DNA from: Burkholderiales bacterium
GTDB lineage: Bacteria; Pseudomonadota; Gammaproteobacteria; Burkholderiales; Burkholderiaceae_C
Direction: 5' to 3'
Length of the DNA stretch: 64,000 nt
NCBI GenBank assembly: GCA_025350145.1
Contig: JANXYH010000044.1
Span: forward strand, 29,106 to 93,105
How positions within the stretch are numbered: position 1 is the stretch's first letter; the number at the start of each line of letters is the position of its first letter. Below are positions 49,225 through 59,680 of this stretch, one piece after another. The notes beneath the pieces are model-generated. The model was not told the DNA's origin, did no database searches, and worked only from the letters and a program-made list of their open reading frames with translations. Both the position numbers and the translations under genes were made by a program.

Positions 49225-50892
49225 ATGAGCGACACCCACCTGCGCGTTGACTACCAGACCGACCCCAGCCGCTACCGCCACTGGAAGCTGAAGTTCGAAG
49301 GCCCGGTGGCCACGTTGTCGGCCGATTTCGACGAGAACGCCGGTCTGCGTCCGGGCTACAAGCTCAAACTCAACAGCTACGACCTGGGCGTGGACGTGGA
49401 GCTCAACGACGCGGTCAACCGCATCCGCTTCGAGCACCCCGAGGTCCGCAGCGTGGTCTTGACCAGTGCCAAGGACAAGGTGTTCTGCTCGGGCGCCAAC
49501 ATCTTCATGCTCGGCCTCAGCAGCCATGCCTGGAAGGTGAACTTCTGCAAGTTCACCAACGAGACCCGCAACGGCCTGGAGGACAGCAGCGCCCACAGCG
49601 GCCTGAAGTTCATCGCTGCGGTCAATGGCGCCTGTGCCGGCGGAGGCTACGAGGTGGCGCTGGCCTGCGACGAGATCATCCTGGTCGACGACCGCTCCAG
49701 CGCCGTCAGTCTGCCCGAGGTGCCACTGCTGGGCGTGCTGCCAGGCACCGGCGGCCTGACCCGGGTGACCGACAAGCGCCACGTCCGCCACGACCTGGCG
49801 GACCTGTTCTGCACCAGCGCCGAGGGCGTGCGCGGCCAGAAGGCCAAGGACTGGCGCCTGGTCGACGAGATCGCCAAGCCGGCGGTGTTTGCCGCCAGGG
49901 TGCAGGAGCGGGCGCGGCAGTTGGCCGAGCAAAGCGACCGCCCGGCCGATGGCCGTGGCGTGGCCCTGCGCCCGGTGCAGCGCAGCATCGAGGCCGACGC
50001 GATCCGCTACAGCGCGGTCACGGTCGAGATCGACCGCGCCAAGCGCACCGCCACCCTCACCGTCCAGGCGCCGTCGGGCCATCAGCCCAGCGACATCGCC
50101 GCCATCGAGGCCGCCGCGCAGGCCGGGACCTGGTTCCCGCTGGTGCTGGCGCGCGAACTCGATGACGCGATCCTGGAGATGCGGACCAACGAACTCGAGA
50201 TCGGCACCTGGTTGATCAAGACCCGAGGCGACAGCGCTTGCGTGCTGGCGATGGACACGGCGCTGCTGGCCCACCAGGGCCACTGGCTGGTGCGCGAGAC
50301 CCTGGGCGCGCTGCGCCGCAGCTTCAGCCGGCTCGACGTGTCCTCGCGCAGTCTGTTCGCCCTGATCGATGAGGGTTCTTGCTTTGCCGGCACCTACCTG
50401 GAGCTGGCCCTGGCCTGCGACCGCAGCTACCACCTGGCCCTGCCCGACGACGCCGCCGGGGCGCCGCGCATCGCCCTGAGCCCGGCCAATTTCGGCAGCT
50501 ACGCGATGGCCACCGACCAGACGCGGTTGCAGCGCCGCTTCTACGGCGAAGCCGCGCCGCTGGCGGCGGCGCACAGCGCCATCGGCCAGGCGCTGGACGC
50601 CGACGCGGCATTCGCGCTGGGCCTGGTCACGAGCAACCCGGACGACATCGACTGGGCCGACGAGACCCGGATCGCGATCGAGGAGCGGGTGGCGATGAGC
50701 CCCGACGCCCTGACCGGGATGGAGGCCAACCTGCGCTTCAACGGCGTCGAGACCATGGCCACCCGCGTCTTCGGCCGGCTCACCGCCTGGCAGAACTGGA
50801 TCTTCCAGCGCCCCAATGCGGTCGGCGAAAAGGGCGCGCTGAAGGTCTACGGCAAGGGCGACAAGGCCGCCTTTGACTGGACCCGGGTTTGA
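49225..50892 (+). CDS. boxC: 2,3-epoxybenzoyl-CoA dihydrolase (benzoyl-CoA-dihydrodiol lyase)
   Basis: MSDTHLRVDYQTDPSRYRHWKLKFEGPVATLSADFDENAGLRPGYKLKLNSYDLGVDVELNDAVNRIRFEHPEVRSVVLTSAKDKVFCSGANIFML. Confidence 0.96.
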   Translation: MSDTHLRVDYQTDPSRYRHWKLKFEGPVATLSADFDENAGLRPGYKLKLNSYDLGVDVELNDAVNRIRFEHPEVRSVVLTSAKDKVFCSGANIFMLGLSSHAWKVNFCKFTNETRNGLEDSSAHSGLKFIAAVNGACAGGGYEVALACDEIILVDDRSSAVSLPEVPLLGVLPGTGGLTRVTDKRHVRHDLADLFCTSAEGVRGQKAKDWRLVDEIAKPAVFAARVQERARQLAEQSDRPADGRGVALRPVQRSIEADAIRYSAVTVEIDRAKRTATLTVQAPSGHQPSDIAAIEAAAQAGTWFPLVLARELDDAILEMRTNELEIGTWLIKTRGDSACVLAMDTALLAHQGHWLVRETLGALRRSFSRLDVSSRSLFALIDEGSCFAGTYLELALACDRSYHLALPDDAAGAPRIALSPANFGSYAMATDQTRLQRRFYGEAAPLAAAHSAIGQALDADAAFALGLVTSNPDDIDWADETRIAIEERVAMSPDALTGMEANLRFNGVETMATRVFGRLTAWQNWIFQRPNAVGEKGALKVYGKGDKAAFDWTRV

Positions 50893-50917
50893 ACGCACAC
50901 CACTGGAGCAGCACCCC

Positions 50918-52345
<1,428 letters not shown>

Positions 52346-52375
52346 ACCCGGCCGGGCACGAGGAGACAGCACACC

Positions 52376-53650
52376 ATGGACGCGTCAGACGCCATCGTCA
52401 TTCGCCAGCACCTGATCGACCCCGAGATCTGCATCCGCTGCAACACCTGCGAGGCGACCTGCCCGGTCCAGGCGATCAGCCACGACGACACCAACTACGT
52501 CGTCGATGCCAGCATCTGCAATGCCTGCATGGCCTGCCTCCCGCCCTGCCCCACCGGCAGCATCGACAACTGGCGGCAGATGCCCAAGGCCAGGGCCTAC
52601 AGCCTGGCCGAGCAACTCGGCTGGGAGGAATTGCCGGCCGAATGGAGCGCCGCGCAGTTGGCCGAGGCCGGGGTGGCGGCCGACAGCGAAGTCGGCCGGC
52701 CCGAGCCAGCGGTCAGCCCTGCGGTTGAGGCCGAGGGCGCGTTCAGCAGTGCCAAGTACGCCTCGGTGCTGCCGCCCTGGTCGGCCGCCCATGCCTACAC
52801 CAACCTCTACGGCCCCAAGGCGGCCGAGAAGTCGATCAGCGCCACGGTCGGCGGCAATGTCCGCGTCACCGAGGTCGGCACCGACTACGACACCCACCAC
52901 CTGGTGCTGGATTTCGGCGCGATGCCGTTCCCGGTGCTGGAGGGCCAATCGATAGGCATCCTGCCGCCGGGGCAGGACGCCCATGGCCGGCCTCACCATC
53001 CGCGCCAGTATTCGGTGGCCAGCCCGCGCAACGGCGAGCGGCCGGGCTACAACAACCTCTCGCTGACAGTCAAGCGGGTGCTGGAAGACCACCATGGGCA
53101 AGCGGTACGCGGCGTCGCCAGCAACTACCTGTGCGACCTCAAGGTCGGCGACAAGGTCCAGGTGATAGGCCCTTTCGGCGCCAGCTTCCTGATGCCCAAC
53201 CACCCCAGGAGCCACATCGTTATGGTCTGCACCGGCACCGGCAGCGCGCCGATGCGGGCGATGACCGAGTGGCGGCGCCGGTTGCGCAGCACGGGCAAGT
53301 TCGAGGGTGGCAAGCTGATGCTGTTCTTCGGCGCCCGCAGCCAGCAGGAGCTGCCCTATTTCGGCCCGCTGCAGGGCCTGCCCAAGGACTTCATCGACAC
53401 CAGCTTCGCCTACAGCCGCACGCCCGGCCAGCCCAAGACCTATGTCCAGGACGCGATGCGCCAGCGCAGCGCCGACCTCGCCAAGCTGATTGCCGACCCG
53501 AACTGCCACTTCTACGTCTGCGGCCTGAAGGCCATGGAAGAAGGCGTGATGCTGGCCCTGCGCGACATCGCCAGCGATGCCGGGCTGGACTGGGACACGC
53601 TGGGCGCCGCGCTCAAACGCGAGGGCCGACTGCAGCTGGAGACCTACTGA
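52376..53650 (+). CDS. boxA: Benzoyl-CoA 2,3-epoxidase reductase subunit BoxA
   Basis: Two 4Fe-4S motifs (CIRCNTCEATCP, CNACMACLPPCPTG) plus FNR-like reductase domain. Confidence 0.96.
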   Translation: MDASDAIVIRQHLIDPEICIRCNTCEATCPVQAISHDDTNYVVDASICNACMACLPPCPTGSIDNWRQMPKARAYSLAEQLGWEELPAEWSAAQLAEAGVAADSEVGRPEPAVSPAVEAEGAFSSAKYASVLPPWSAAHAYTNLYGPKAAEKSISATVGGNVRVTEVGTDYDTHHLVLDFGAMPFPVLEGQSIGILPPGQDAHGRPHHPRQYSVASPRNGERPGYNNLSLTVKRVLEDHHGQAVRGVASNYLCDLKVGDKVQVIGPFGASFLMPNHPRSHIVMVCTGTGSAPMRAMTEWRRRLRSTGKFEGGKLMLFFGARSQQELPYFGPLQGLPKDFIDTSFAYSRTPGQPKTYVQDAMRQRSADLAKLIADPNCHFYVCGLKAMEEGVMLALRDIASDAGLDWDTLGAALKREGRLQLETY

Positions 53651-53825
53651 ACGCTTGCGCGCGGGCCGGTGGCCAGGCCATGGCCTGATTTGCATACCCG
53701 ACGGGACATAGCCATTTGACAGGAGCCCGCGACGAGACCAGTCAGCCCGTTAAAGCGCTCGCGTCCGGCGCTCAGTCGGCGCCGCCTGCGGGACGCCAAG
53801 GACAGATGGTCTGAAGCCGAAGTCC

Positions 53826-53881
53826 GATGGCCGATGGCCGATGGCCGATGGCCGATGGCCGATGGCCGATGGCCAATGGCC
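53826..53881. repeat. Heptanucleotide tandem repeat (GATGGCC)x7 plus one variant AATGGCC
   Basis: Direct reading; between boxA and the stop of the convergent solute-binding gene. Confidence 0.95.
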
Positions 53882-53890
53882 GATAACGGC

Positions 53891-54877
53891 TCAATCGCCG
53901 GCCAGGCGACCGAGGTCGCCGATGCCAGGCCCCGGACCCACGTCAGGCGCGATCGGCGGCAGCCAGCTCATGCCTTCTTCGGCGGCCCAGCGCGCCATCT
54001 GGCCGTCGGCCAGCGCCCGTGCGATCACCGTGTTCAGCGCATTGCGGCTTTCGGTGGCAGCGGCCAGGGTGGCAAAACCCATGTTCACGCCAATCGGCCG
54101 GCGCCACTGGGCGGCCGCCACCTTGCTATCAGGGTGGCGCAGTTTCCAGCCGTCAAACAAGGCCAACGGCAGGATTGCGGCTTCGAAGCGGGGCGCGGCG
54201 CCGCCCAACTCTTCCAGGTAATCTTCTTTCTGGTTCAGCGAGACGATGCGCGAGCGCAGGCTGCCAGAGCGCCACATCTGCGCCACCGAGCCGGCCAGGG
54301 TGCCGCTGACCACCGCCAGCTTGCGCTCGCCCAGGTCGGCCAGCGAATTAAAAGGCTGGCCCGGGTCGCGCAGCGCCACACCCAAGGCCACTGCGCTGTA
54401 GGCACGACTGGCCGTCAGCGTGCCCAGTTTGACGAAGGGCCGCTCGCGCTTGCGCTTGGCGCTGCCGGGGTATTCCGGTGGCTGGGCGTTGACACGGCTG
54501 GGCGGCCCCAAATCTTCACTGATCAGCGGAAAGCCGCTGGCCGCGTCGCACACCCCCAAGGTCAGCATCGCGTTGACCTCGTGGGTCAAGCGGCTGTCGA
54601 ATTCGAAATCGGACTCAAAAATCATCACCTTCAGCGGCCTGCCGAGTTCGGCCGCCGTCGCCTGGGCGATGCGCAGGTCCAGGCCGTGCGGCTGGCCCTT
54701 GGTCTGGTAGGACAGCGGGGCGTTGTCGTCGGCCATGCAGACCGTGAAGGCTGCGGTCTGGGCCGCCGCCGCTGCTGCGGCGGCGATCAGGCACAGGCCG
54801 GCAACATGCTTGGCCAGGCCAACACGCCAACCGCGCCCAGCAGAGGCTGCCTTGCGGGGTTTGGAAAAATTGGACAT
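53891..54877 (-). CDS. Quinoprotein dehydrogenase-associated periplasmic substrate-binding protein (XoxJ-like)
   Basis: FTVCMADDNAPLSYQTKGQPHGLDLRIAQATAAELGRPLKVMIFESDFEFDS; third gene of operon after PQQ dehydrogenase and cytochrome. Confidence 0.8.
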   Translation of the reverse strand: MSNFSKPRKAASAGRGWRVGLAKHVAGLCLIAAAAAAAAQTAAFTVCMADDNAPLSYQTKGQPHGLDLRIAQATAAELGRPLKVMIFESDFEFDSRLTHEVNAMLTLGVCDAASGFPLISEDLGPPSRVNAQPPEYPGSAKRKRERPFVKLGTLTASRAYSAVALGVALRDPGQPFNSLADLGERKLAVVSGTLAGSVAQMWRSGSLRSRIVSLNQKEDYLEELGGAAPRFEAAILPLALFDGWKLRHPDSKVAAAQWRRPIGVNMGFATLAAATESRNALNTVIARALADGQMARWAAEEGMSWLPPIAPDVGPGPGIGDLGRLAGD

Positions 54878-55332
54878 CAGGGTTCCTTGCCGCCGCGCGA
54901 GCCCACATAGGCCCAGAGGAAGGCGATCTGCTCAGGGGTCAAGGCGTCCTTGAACGAGGGCATGTTGCCCCGGCCCTGGATCACGCTCTGATTGAAGCGC
55001 TCGGGCTGGTCGGCCGGGAACTTGCGCAGGTCAAAGCTGGTGGTGCCCGAATTGACCATGTTGCGGCCGTGGCAGGGCGAGCAGGTGCGGTGGAACTGCT
55101 CGCGTCCGGCCTCGATCTGCGGCAGCGCGAAACGCGGTGCGCCGGACGGCGGGCTGGCCGCTCCCGCCGCTCCCACCTCTCCCGCAGATTGCCCGAACGC
55201 GACCATGGGGGCGACCATGGGGGCGACCATGGGGGCGGCCAGCAAGGGCGCCGCCAGCAGCGCCGACCTGAGCCTGGCCCGTACCGCCGCGCGCCATCGC
55301 GGCGCGCGGCCCCGGTCTGTGCCGGGCCTCAA
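54877..55332 (-). CDS. Cytochrome c (quinoprotein partner), probable TTG start
   Basis: CSPCHG heme motif; SFDLRKFPADQPERFNQSVIQGRGNMPSFKDALTPEQIAFLWAYVGSRG. Confidence 0.85.
   Translation of the reverse strand: MRPGTDRGRAPRWRAAVRARLRSALLAAPLLAAPMVAPMVAPMVAFGQSAGEVGAAGAASPPSGAPRFALPQIEAGREQFHRTCSPCHGRNMVNSGTTSFDLRKFPADQPERFNQSVIQGRGNMPSFKDALTPEQIAFLWAYVGSRGGKEP
55204..55239. repeat. 12-bp in-frame tandem repeat (ATGGGGGCGACC-type, 3 copies) in the cytochrome signal-peptide region
   Basis: GCGACCATGGGGGCGACCATGGGGGCGACCATGGGGGCGGCC encodes APMVAPMVAPMVA. Confidence 0.9.
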
Positions 55333-57002
55333 CGGATCGCGAAGGTCCAGACCGAACCGCCGCCGGGCACGTTGGCCATGCGCTCGTCGCCCAGCAGGGC
55401 CCAGACGCCGCCGGCACCGACCACGATGCTGACGTACTGGGTGCCGCCCTGCTCCCAGGTCACCGGCAGGCCGATGATGCCCGAGCCGGTCTGGAACTCC
55501 CAGAGCTTCTTGCCGTTGTCGGCATCCACCGCCATGAACTCACCCGTGGCCGCGCCGGTGAAGACCAGCCCGCCGCCGGTGGACAGGGTGCCGGCCATGC
55601 TCGGCAGACCCGGCCAGGCCATCTGCCACTTGCTCTTGCCGGTCATCGGGTCCATCGCGCTGAGGTAGCCATGGGGCTCGGACTTGGGCATGGTCACGCC
55701 CTTGAAGTCGATGCCGAGGTACCACTCGCCACGCTTGTACTCGGGCTTGGCGATTTGGTAAGGCCAGCTCATGTTCAAGGTGTTGGCGTAGGCAAGCCCG
55801 GTGGCGGGATTCCACGACATCGGGGTCCAGTTCTTGCCGCCCAGCACCGATGGCCAGATCTCGGCGCTCTGGCCCGCCCTGATTTTCTTGGTCTGCTCCG
55901 ACTCGACCGGACGGCCGCTGGCCATGTCGATCTTGTCGGCCCAGTTGACCTTGACGTAGGGGTTGGCCGCCAGCAGCTTGCCGTTGGTACGGTCGAGCAC
56001 GTAGAAGAAGCCGTTGCGGTTGGCCTGCGCCAGCACCTTGCGGTCCTGGCCGGCGATCTTCATGTCGACCAGCATGCCGACTTCGGTGGCGTCGTAGTCG
56101 TACGGGTCGTTCGGGCTGAACTGGTAGTGCCAGACCAACTCGCCGGTCTTGGGCTTGAACGCCAGCACCGAGCAGACATACAGGTTGTCACCCATGCGGA
56201 CCTGCGGGTTCCAGGGGCCGGCGTTGCCGGTGCCCCAGTAGACCAGGTCAAGATCGGGGTCGTAGGCACCGGTCAGCCAGGTCGGGGCGCCGCCCTTGGA
56301 TGCCGTGTCGCCGGGCCAGGTGTTGCCACCCTTCTCGCCCGGGGCGGCGGTGGTGTAGATGCGCCAGAGCTGCTTGCCGGTGTTGGCGTCCCAGCCGTCA
56401 ATGAAACCGCGGGTGCCGTACTCGCCACCGCCAATGCCGGTCATCACAACACCATTGACGACCAGCGGCGCGCCGGTCAGGGCATGGCCGTCTTGGTAGT
56501 TGGCGGCCTTGCTCTTCCACAATTGCTTGCCGGTCTTGGCGTCGAGTGCCACGACCTGCGCGTCGAGCGTGGTGCGGTAGATCTTGCCGTCAAAGATTGC
56601 CACCCCGCGGTTCAGGATGCCGCAGCAGGTGTACTTGAACACGTCCTGCGGCAGCTCAACGTCCTGCTTCCAGATCTGCTTGCCACTGACCGCGTTGATG
56701 GCCATGGTCTGGCTGTGGGTGGTGACGTACATCACCCCTTCATGGACGATGGGCTGCGACTCGTGGCTCTGCGAGTTGTTCAGGCTGTAGCTCCAGACCG
56801 GCTGCAGCTTGGCGGCATTGCCGGCGTTGATCTGCTTGAGCGGGCTGTAGCGCTGGTTGTTGTAGCCCATGCCATAGGTCAGCACGTCGCCGGTCGTGGC
56901 GGCGTCGTTCTTCAGCGCGTCGTTGGACTGCGCGAAACCGGCGGGTGCAGCAACCAGTGCGGCCAGTGCCGCAGCAGCGAGCATCCATCTCTGCTTTGCC
57001 AT
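55329..57002 (-). CDS. PQQ-dependent alcohol dehydrogenase, putatively lanthanide-type
   Basis: NNQRYSPLKQINAGNAAKLQPVWSYSL; vicinal disulfide KYTCCGI; NDPYDYDATE; NRNGFFYVLDRTNGKLL; signal peptide. Confidence 0.93.
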   Translation of the reverse strand: MAKQRWMLAAAALAALVAAPAGFAQSNDALKNDAATTGDVLTYGMGYNNQRYSPLKQINAGNAAKLQPVWSYSLNNSQSHESQPIVHEGVMYVTTHSQTMAINAVSGKQIWKQDVELPQDVFKYTCCGILNRGVAIFDGKIYRTTLDAQVVALDAKTGKQLWKSKAANYQDGHALTGAPLVVNGVVMTGIGGGEYGTRGFIDGWDANTGKQLWRIYTTAAPGEKGGNTWPGDTASKGGAPTWLTGAYDPDLDLVYWGTGNAGPWNPQVRMGDNLYVCSVLAFKPKTGELVWHYQFSPNDPYDYDATEVGMLVDMKIAGQDRKVLAQANRNGFFYVLDRTNGKLLAANPYVKVNWADKIDMASGRPVESEQTKKIRAGQSAEIWPSVLGGKNWTPMSWNPATGLAYANTLNMSWPYQIAKPEYKRGEWYLGIDFKGVTMPKSEPHGYLSAMDPMTGKSKWQMAWPGLPSMAGTLSTGGGLVFTGAATGEFMAVDADNGKKLWEFQTGSGIIGLPVTWEQGGTQYVSIVVGAGGVWALLGDERMANVPGGGSVWTFAIR

Positions 57003-57142
57003 TCAATGTCTCCTGTGAAATTCAAGGTCAACCGCATGTTCAGCCCCGATGGGCTGGCGGTGATGAAATGCGCCCAGCGCGGCGCCAACGGCTATCGTGA
57101 CCGGGCTGGCCGGATATGTCCATAGCGTCGGGGGCAATCCCT

Positions 57143-57188
57143 AGTAGGGCTACTGCGGAGACGCTTGGGGGCAAGTTCGCGCAGTAGC
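57143..57188. promoter_or_regulatory. Candidate operator with inverted repeats between divergent PQQ dehydrogenase and SDR genes
   Basis: AGTAG-GG-CTACT (57143-57154) and GCTACTGCG/CGCAGTAGC (57149-57157/57180-57188). Confidence 0.55.
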
Positions 57189-57247
57189 ATGACCAATCGG
57201 TCGGCGCCCGCTCGCGGCGTCCAGCCAGCCCTTCAAGGACACTTTGC

Positions 57248-57988
57248 ATGCCCCCACTTTCAGCCCCCGCCAAGGCGGTGCTGGTGATCGGCGCTGGCGA
57301 TGCCACCGGTGGCGCCATCGCGCGGCGATTTGCCCGCGAAGGCTATATCGCCTGTGTCAGCCGGCGCAGCTCGGATGCGCTGGCGCCACTGGTCCAGCAG
57401 ATCCGCAGCGAGGGCGGGGCGGCCCATGGCTTTGGCTCGGACGCGCGCCGCGAGGACGCCGTCGCGGCGCTGTTCGCCCACATCGAGTCCGAGATCGCCC
57501 CGATCGAGGTGATGGTTTTCAACGTCGGCGCCAACGTGCGCTTCAAGATCGGCGACACCTCAGCGCAGGTCTACCGCACGGTCTGGGAGATGGGCGCACT
57601 GGCCGGCTTTTTGACCGGGCGCGAGGCGGCGCGGGTGATGACCCCGCGCGGACGCGGCACGATCCTGTTCACCGGCGCTACCGCCAGCCTGCGCGGCGGC
57701 CCGGGCTATGCCGCTTTGGCCGGCGCCAAGCATGCGCTGCGGGCGCTGTCGCAGAGCATGGCGCGCGAGCTCGGGCCACTCGGCATCCATGTCGCCCATG
57801 TGGTGATCGACGGCGCCATCGACACCCGCTTCGTCGCCGACAACTTTCCAGAGCGCTACGCCACCAAGGCCTACGACGGCATCCTCAGCCCCGACGCGAT
57901 TGCCGACAATTACTGGCACCTGCACCGCCAGCAGCGCAGCGCCTGGACCCACGAGCTCGATCTGCGGCCGTGGACCGAGACCTTCTAA
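57248..57988 (+). CDS. Short-chain dehydrogenase/reductase
   Basis: VLVIGAGDATGGAIARRFAREG...GYAALAGAKHALRALSQSMARELGPLGIHVAHVVIDGAID. Confidence 0.88.
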   Translation: MPPLSAPAKAVLVIGAGDATGGAIARRFAREGYIACVSRRSSDALAPLVQQIRSEGGAAHGFGSDARREDAVAALFAHIESEIAPIEVMVFNVGANVRFKIGDTSAQVYRTVWEMGALAGFLTGREAARVMTPRGRGTILFTGATASLRGGPGYAALAGAKHALRALSQSMARELGPLGIHVAHVVIDGAIDTRFVADNFPERYATKAYDGILSPDAIADNYWHLHRQQRSAWTHELDLRPWTETF

Positions 57989-58008
57989 GCACCAACCGGA
58001 GCAACCAG

Positions 58009-58602
58009 ATGAGCCGCAACGCAGAGTACTTCTTCGACGTGGGCAGCCCGACCGCCTACCTGGCCTGGACCCAGTTGCCCGGCATCGTCGCCCAGGCCGG
58101 GGCGAGCCTGGTCTACCGGCCGATGCTGCTCGGCGGCGTCTTCAAGGCCACCGGCAACGCCAGCCCGGTCAGCGTCCCGGCCAAGGGCAAATGGATGGGC
58201 CAGGACATCGCCCGCTGGGCCAAACGCTATGGTGTGGCGTTCGCCTTCAACCCGCATTTCCCGATCAACACCCTGCCGCTGATGCGCGGCGCCGCAGGCA
58301 TCCAGTTGCGCCAGCCCGAGCGCTTGGAGGCTTACTTGAGCGCGGTATTCACCGCGATGTGGGCCAGGCCCGCCAACCTCGGTGACCCTGAAGTGTTGGC
58401 CGCCACCCTGGACGCCGCCGGCTTTGAGCCGCAGGACTTCATGGCCCTGATCGGCGACGCCGAGGTCAAGGCCAAGCTGGTCGCCAACACCGAAGAGGCG
58501 GTGGCCCGGGGCGTCTTCGGCGCGCCCAGCGTGTTCGTCGGTGACACCCTGTTCTTCGGCCAGGACCGCTTGGACTTCGTCCGCGAGGCCTTGCTGGCCT
58601 AG
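58009..58602 (+). CDS. 2-hydroxychromene-2-carboxylate isomerase family (DsbA/kappa-GST-like) protein
   Basis: EYFFDVGSPTAYLAWTQLPGIVAQAGASLVYRPMLLGGVFKATGNASP...VFGAPSVFVGDTLFFGQDRLDFV. Confidence 0.9.
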   Translation: MSRNAEYFFDVGSPTAYLAWTQLPGIVAQAGASLVYRPMLLGGVFKATGNASPVSVPAKGKWMGQDIARWAKRYGVAFAFNPHFPINTLPLMRGAAGIQLRQPERLEAYLSAVFTAMWARPANLGDPEVLAATLDAAGFEPQDFMALIGDAEVKAKLVANTEEAVARGVFGAPSVFVGDTLFFGQDRLDFVREALLA

Positions 58603-58604
58603 CC

Positions 58605-59543
58605 TCAAACCAGCTCGGCGCGCCTGGGCAAATCCGCACCGCGCCGGCCACAGGTGATGGCTGCGGCCTTGGCGGCGAAGGCCAGTGCGGCGCTGATCGC
58701 CGGCAGATCGAGCCCGGCGACCCCGGCGGCGCTCAGGCGGCCATGCTCGGCCAGCCAGGTCAGCAGCGCGGCCTGGAAGGTGTCGCCGGCGCCGACGCTG
58801 TCGACCACCTTGACCGCGACCGGATCGACCTCCACCTGCCCGGCGCGGTGGAAGGCCAGCGCACCTTCCCCGCCCAGGGTCAGCACCACCAGGGTGGCGC
58901 CTGCGGCCAGCGCTCCGGCGGCGTATGCCTCGGCGGCCATGCCGGGGTAGAGCAGATCCAGGTCTTCGTCGCTGAGCTTGAGCAAATGGCTGCGCGGCGT
59001 CATCCAGTCCAGGGTCTCGCGCCAGACCGACACATCGGGCTCGACATTGAGCCGCAGGTTGGGGTCGTAGCTGATCAGGCTGCGCCGGCATTCGCGCTCG
59101 ACCAGGGCGCGCTGGGTTGCCGCCACCGGTTGCACCACCATCGCATAGGAGCCGAAGTGGAAGGCGCGGGCGCTGGCCGGCACCGCCGCCAGGTGCTCGG
59201 GGCGCAGCAGCCGGTCGGCCGCGCCATGGCCGTAGAAGGCATAGGAGGGCACGCCGCTTGCGTCCAGCCCGACCAGGCTGAGGGTGGTTGGCGCGTCGAT
59301 CCGGGCGACACAAGTGGTGTCTATGCCCTCGTCGGCCAGCGAACGCAGCAACCGCTGGCCGGCAAAGCCACTGCCGATGCCGCCGAGGAAGCCGACCGGC
59401 TGGCCCAGCCGCGCCAGACCCATCGCCACGTTGTAGGGCGAACCGCCGATGCGGCCATCGAAAGCGATGCCGGTGGCGGTGTCGTGCTCGGCGAACACGT
59501 CGTACAGGGCTTCACCACAGACGATGAACATCGGGTTTTCCAT
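58605..59543 (-). CDS. PfkB-family carbohydrate kinase (fructokinase-like); start may be 59531
   Basis: MFIVCGEALYDVF...GGSPYNVAMGLARLGQPVGFLGGIG...VDSVGAGDTFQAALLTWLAE. Confidence 0.92.
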   Translation of the reverse strand: MENPMFIVCGEALYDVFAEHDTATGIAFDGRIGGSPYNVAMGLARLGQPVGFLGGIGSGFAGQRLLRSLADEGIDTTCVARIDAPTTLSLVGLDASGVPSYAFYGHGAADRLLRPEHLAAVPASARAFHFGSYAMVVQPVAATQRALVERECRRSLISYDPNLRLNVEPDVSVWRETLDWMTPRSHLLKLSDEDLDLLYPGMAAEAYAAGALAAGATLVVLTLGGEGALAFHRAGQVEVDPVAVKVVDSVGAGDTFQAALLTWLAEHGRLSAAGVAGLDLPAISAALAFAAKAAAITCGRRGADLPRRAELV

Positions 59544-59567
59544 TAATCAATCAACTTGATTTATTAA
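59543..59567. promoter_or_regulatory. 25-bp near-perfect palindrome, candidate ROK-family operator
   Basis: TTAATCAATCAACTTGATTTATTAA: only one mismatched arm pair around the centre. Confidence 0.75.
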
Positions 59568-59680
59568 ACCACAGGCAGCACAATCGCGCCATCCGTTGAA
59601 TCCCGGAGCCGGGTTGCGGACCATGCTCTGAACCCCGCTTTTTTCGTCCATTTTTCCAATCACTCCGCAGGAGACACCCC

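Noticed and set aside
53826-53881. CRISPR array
   Set aside because: Contiguous 7-bp units without spacers and no cas genes.
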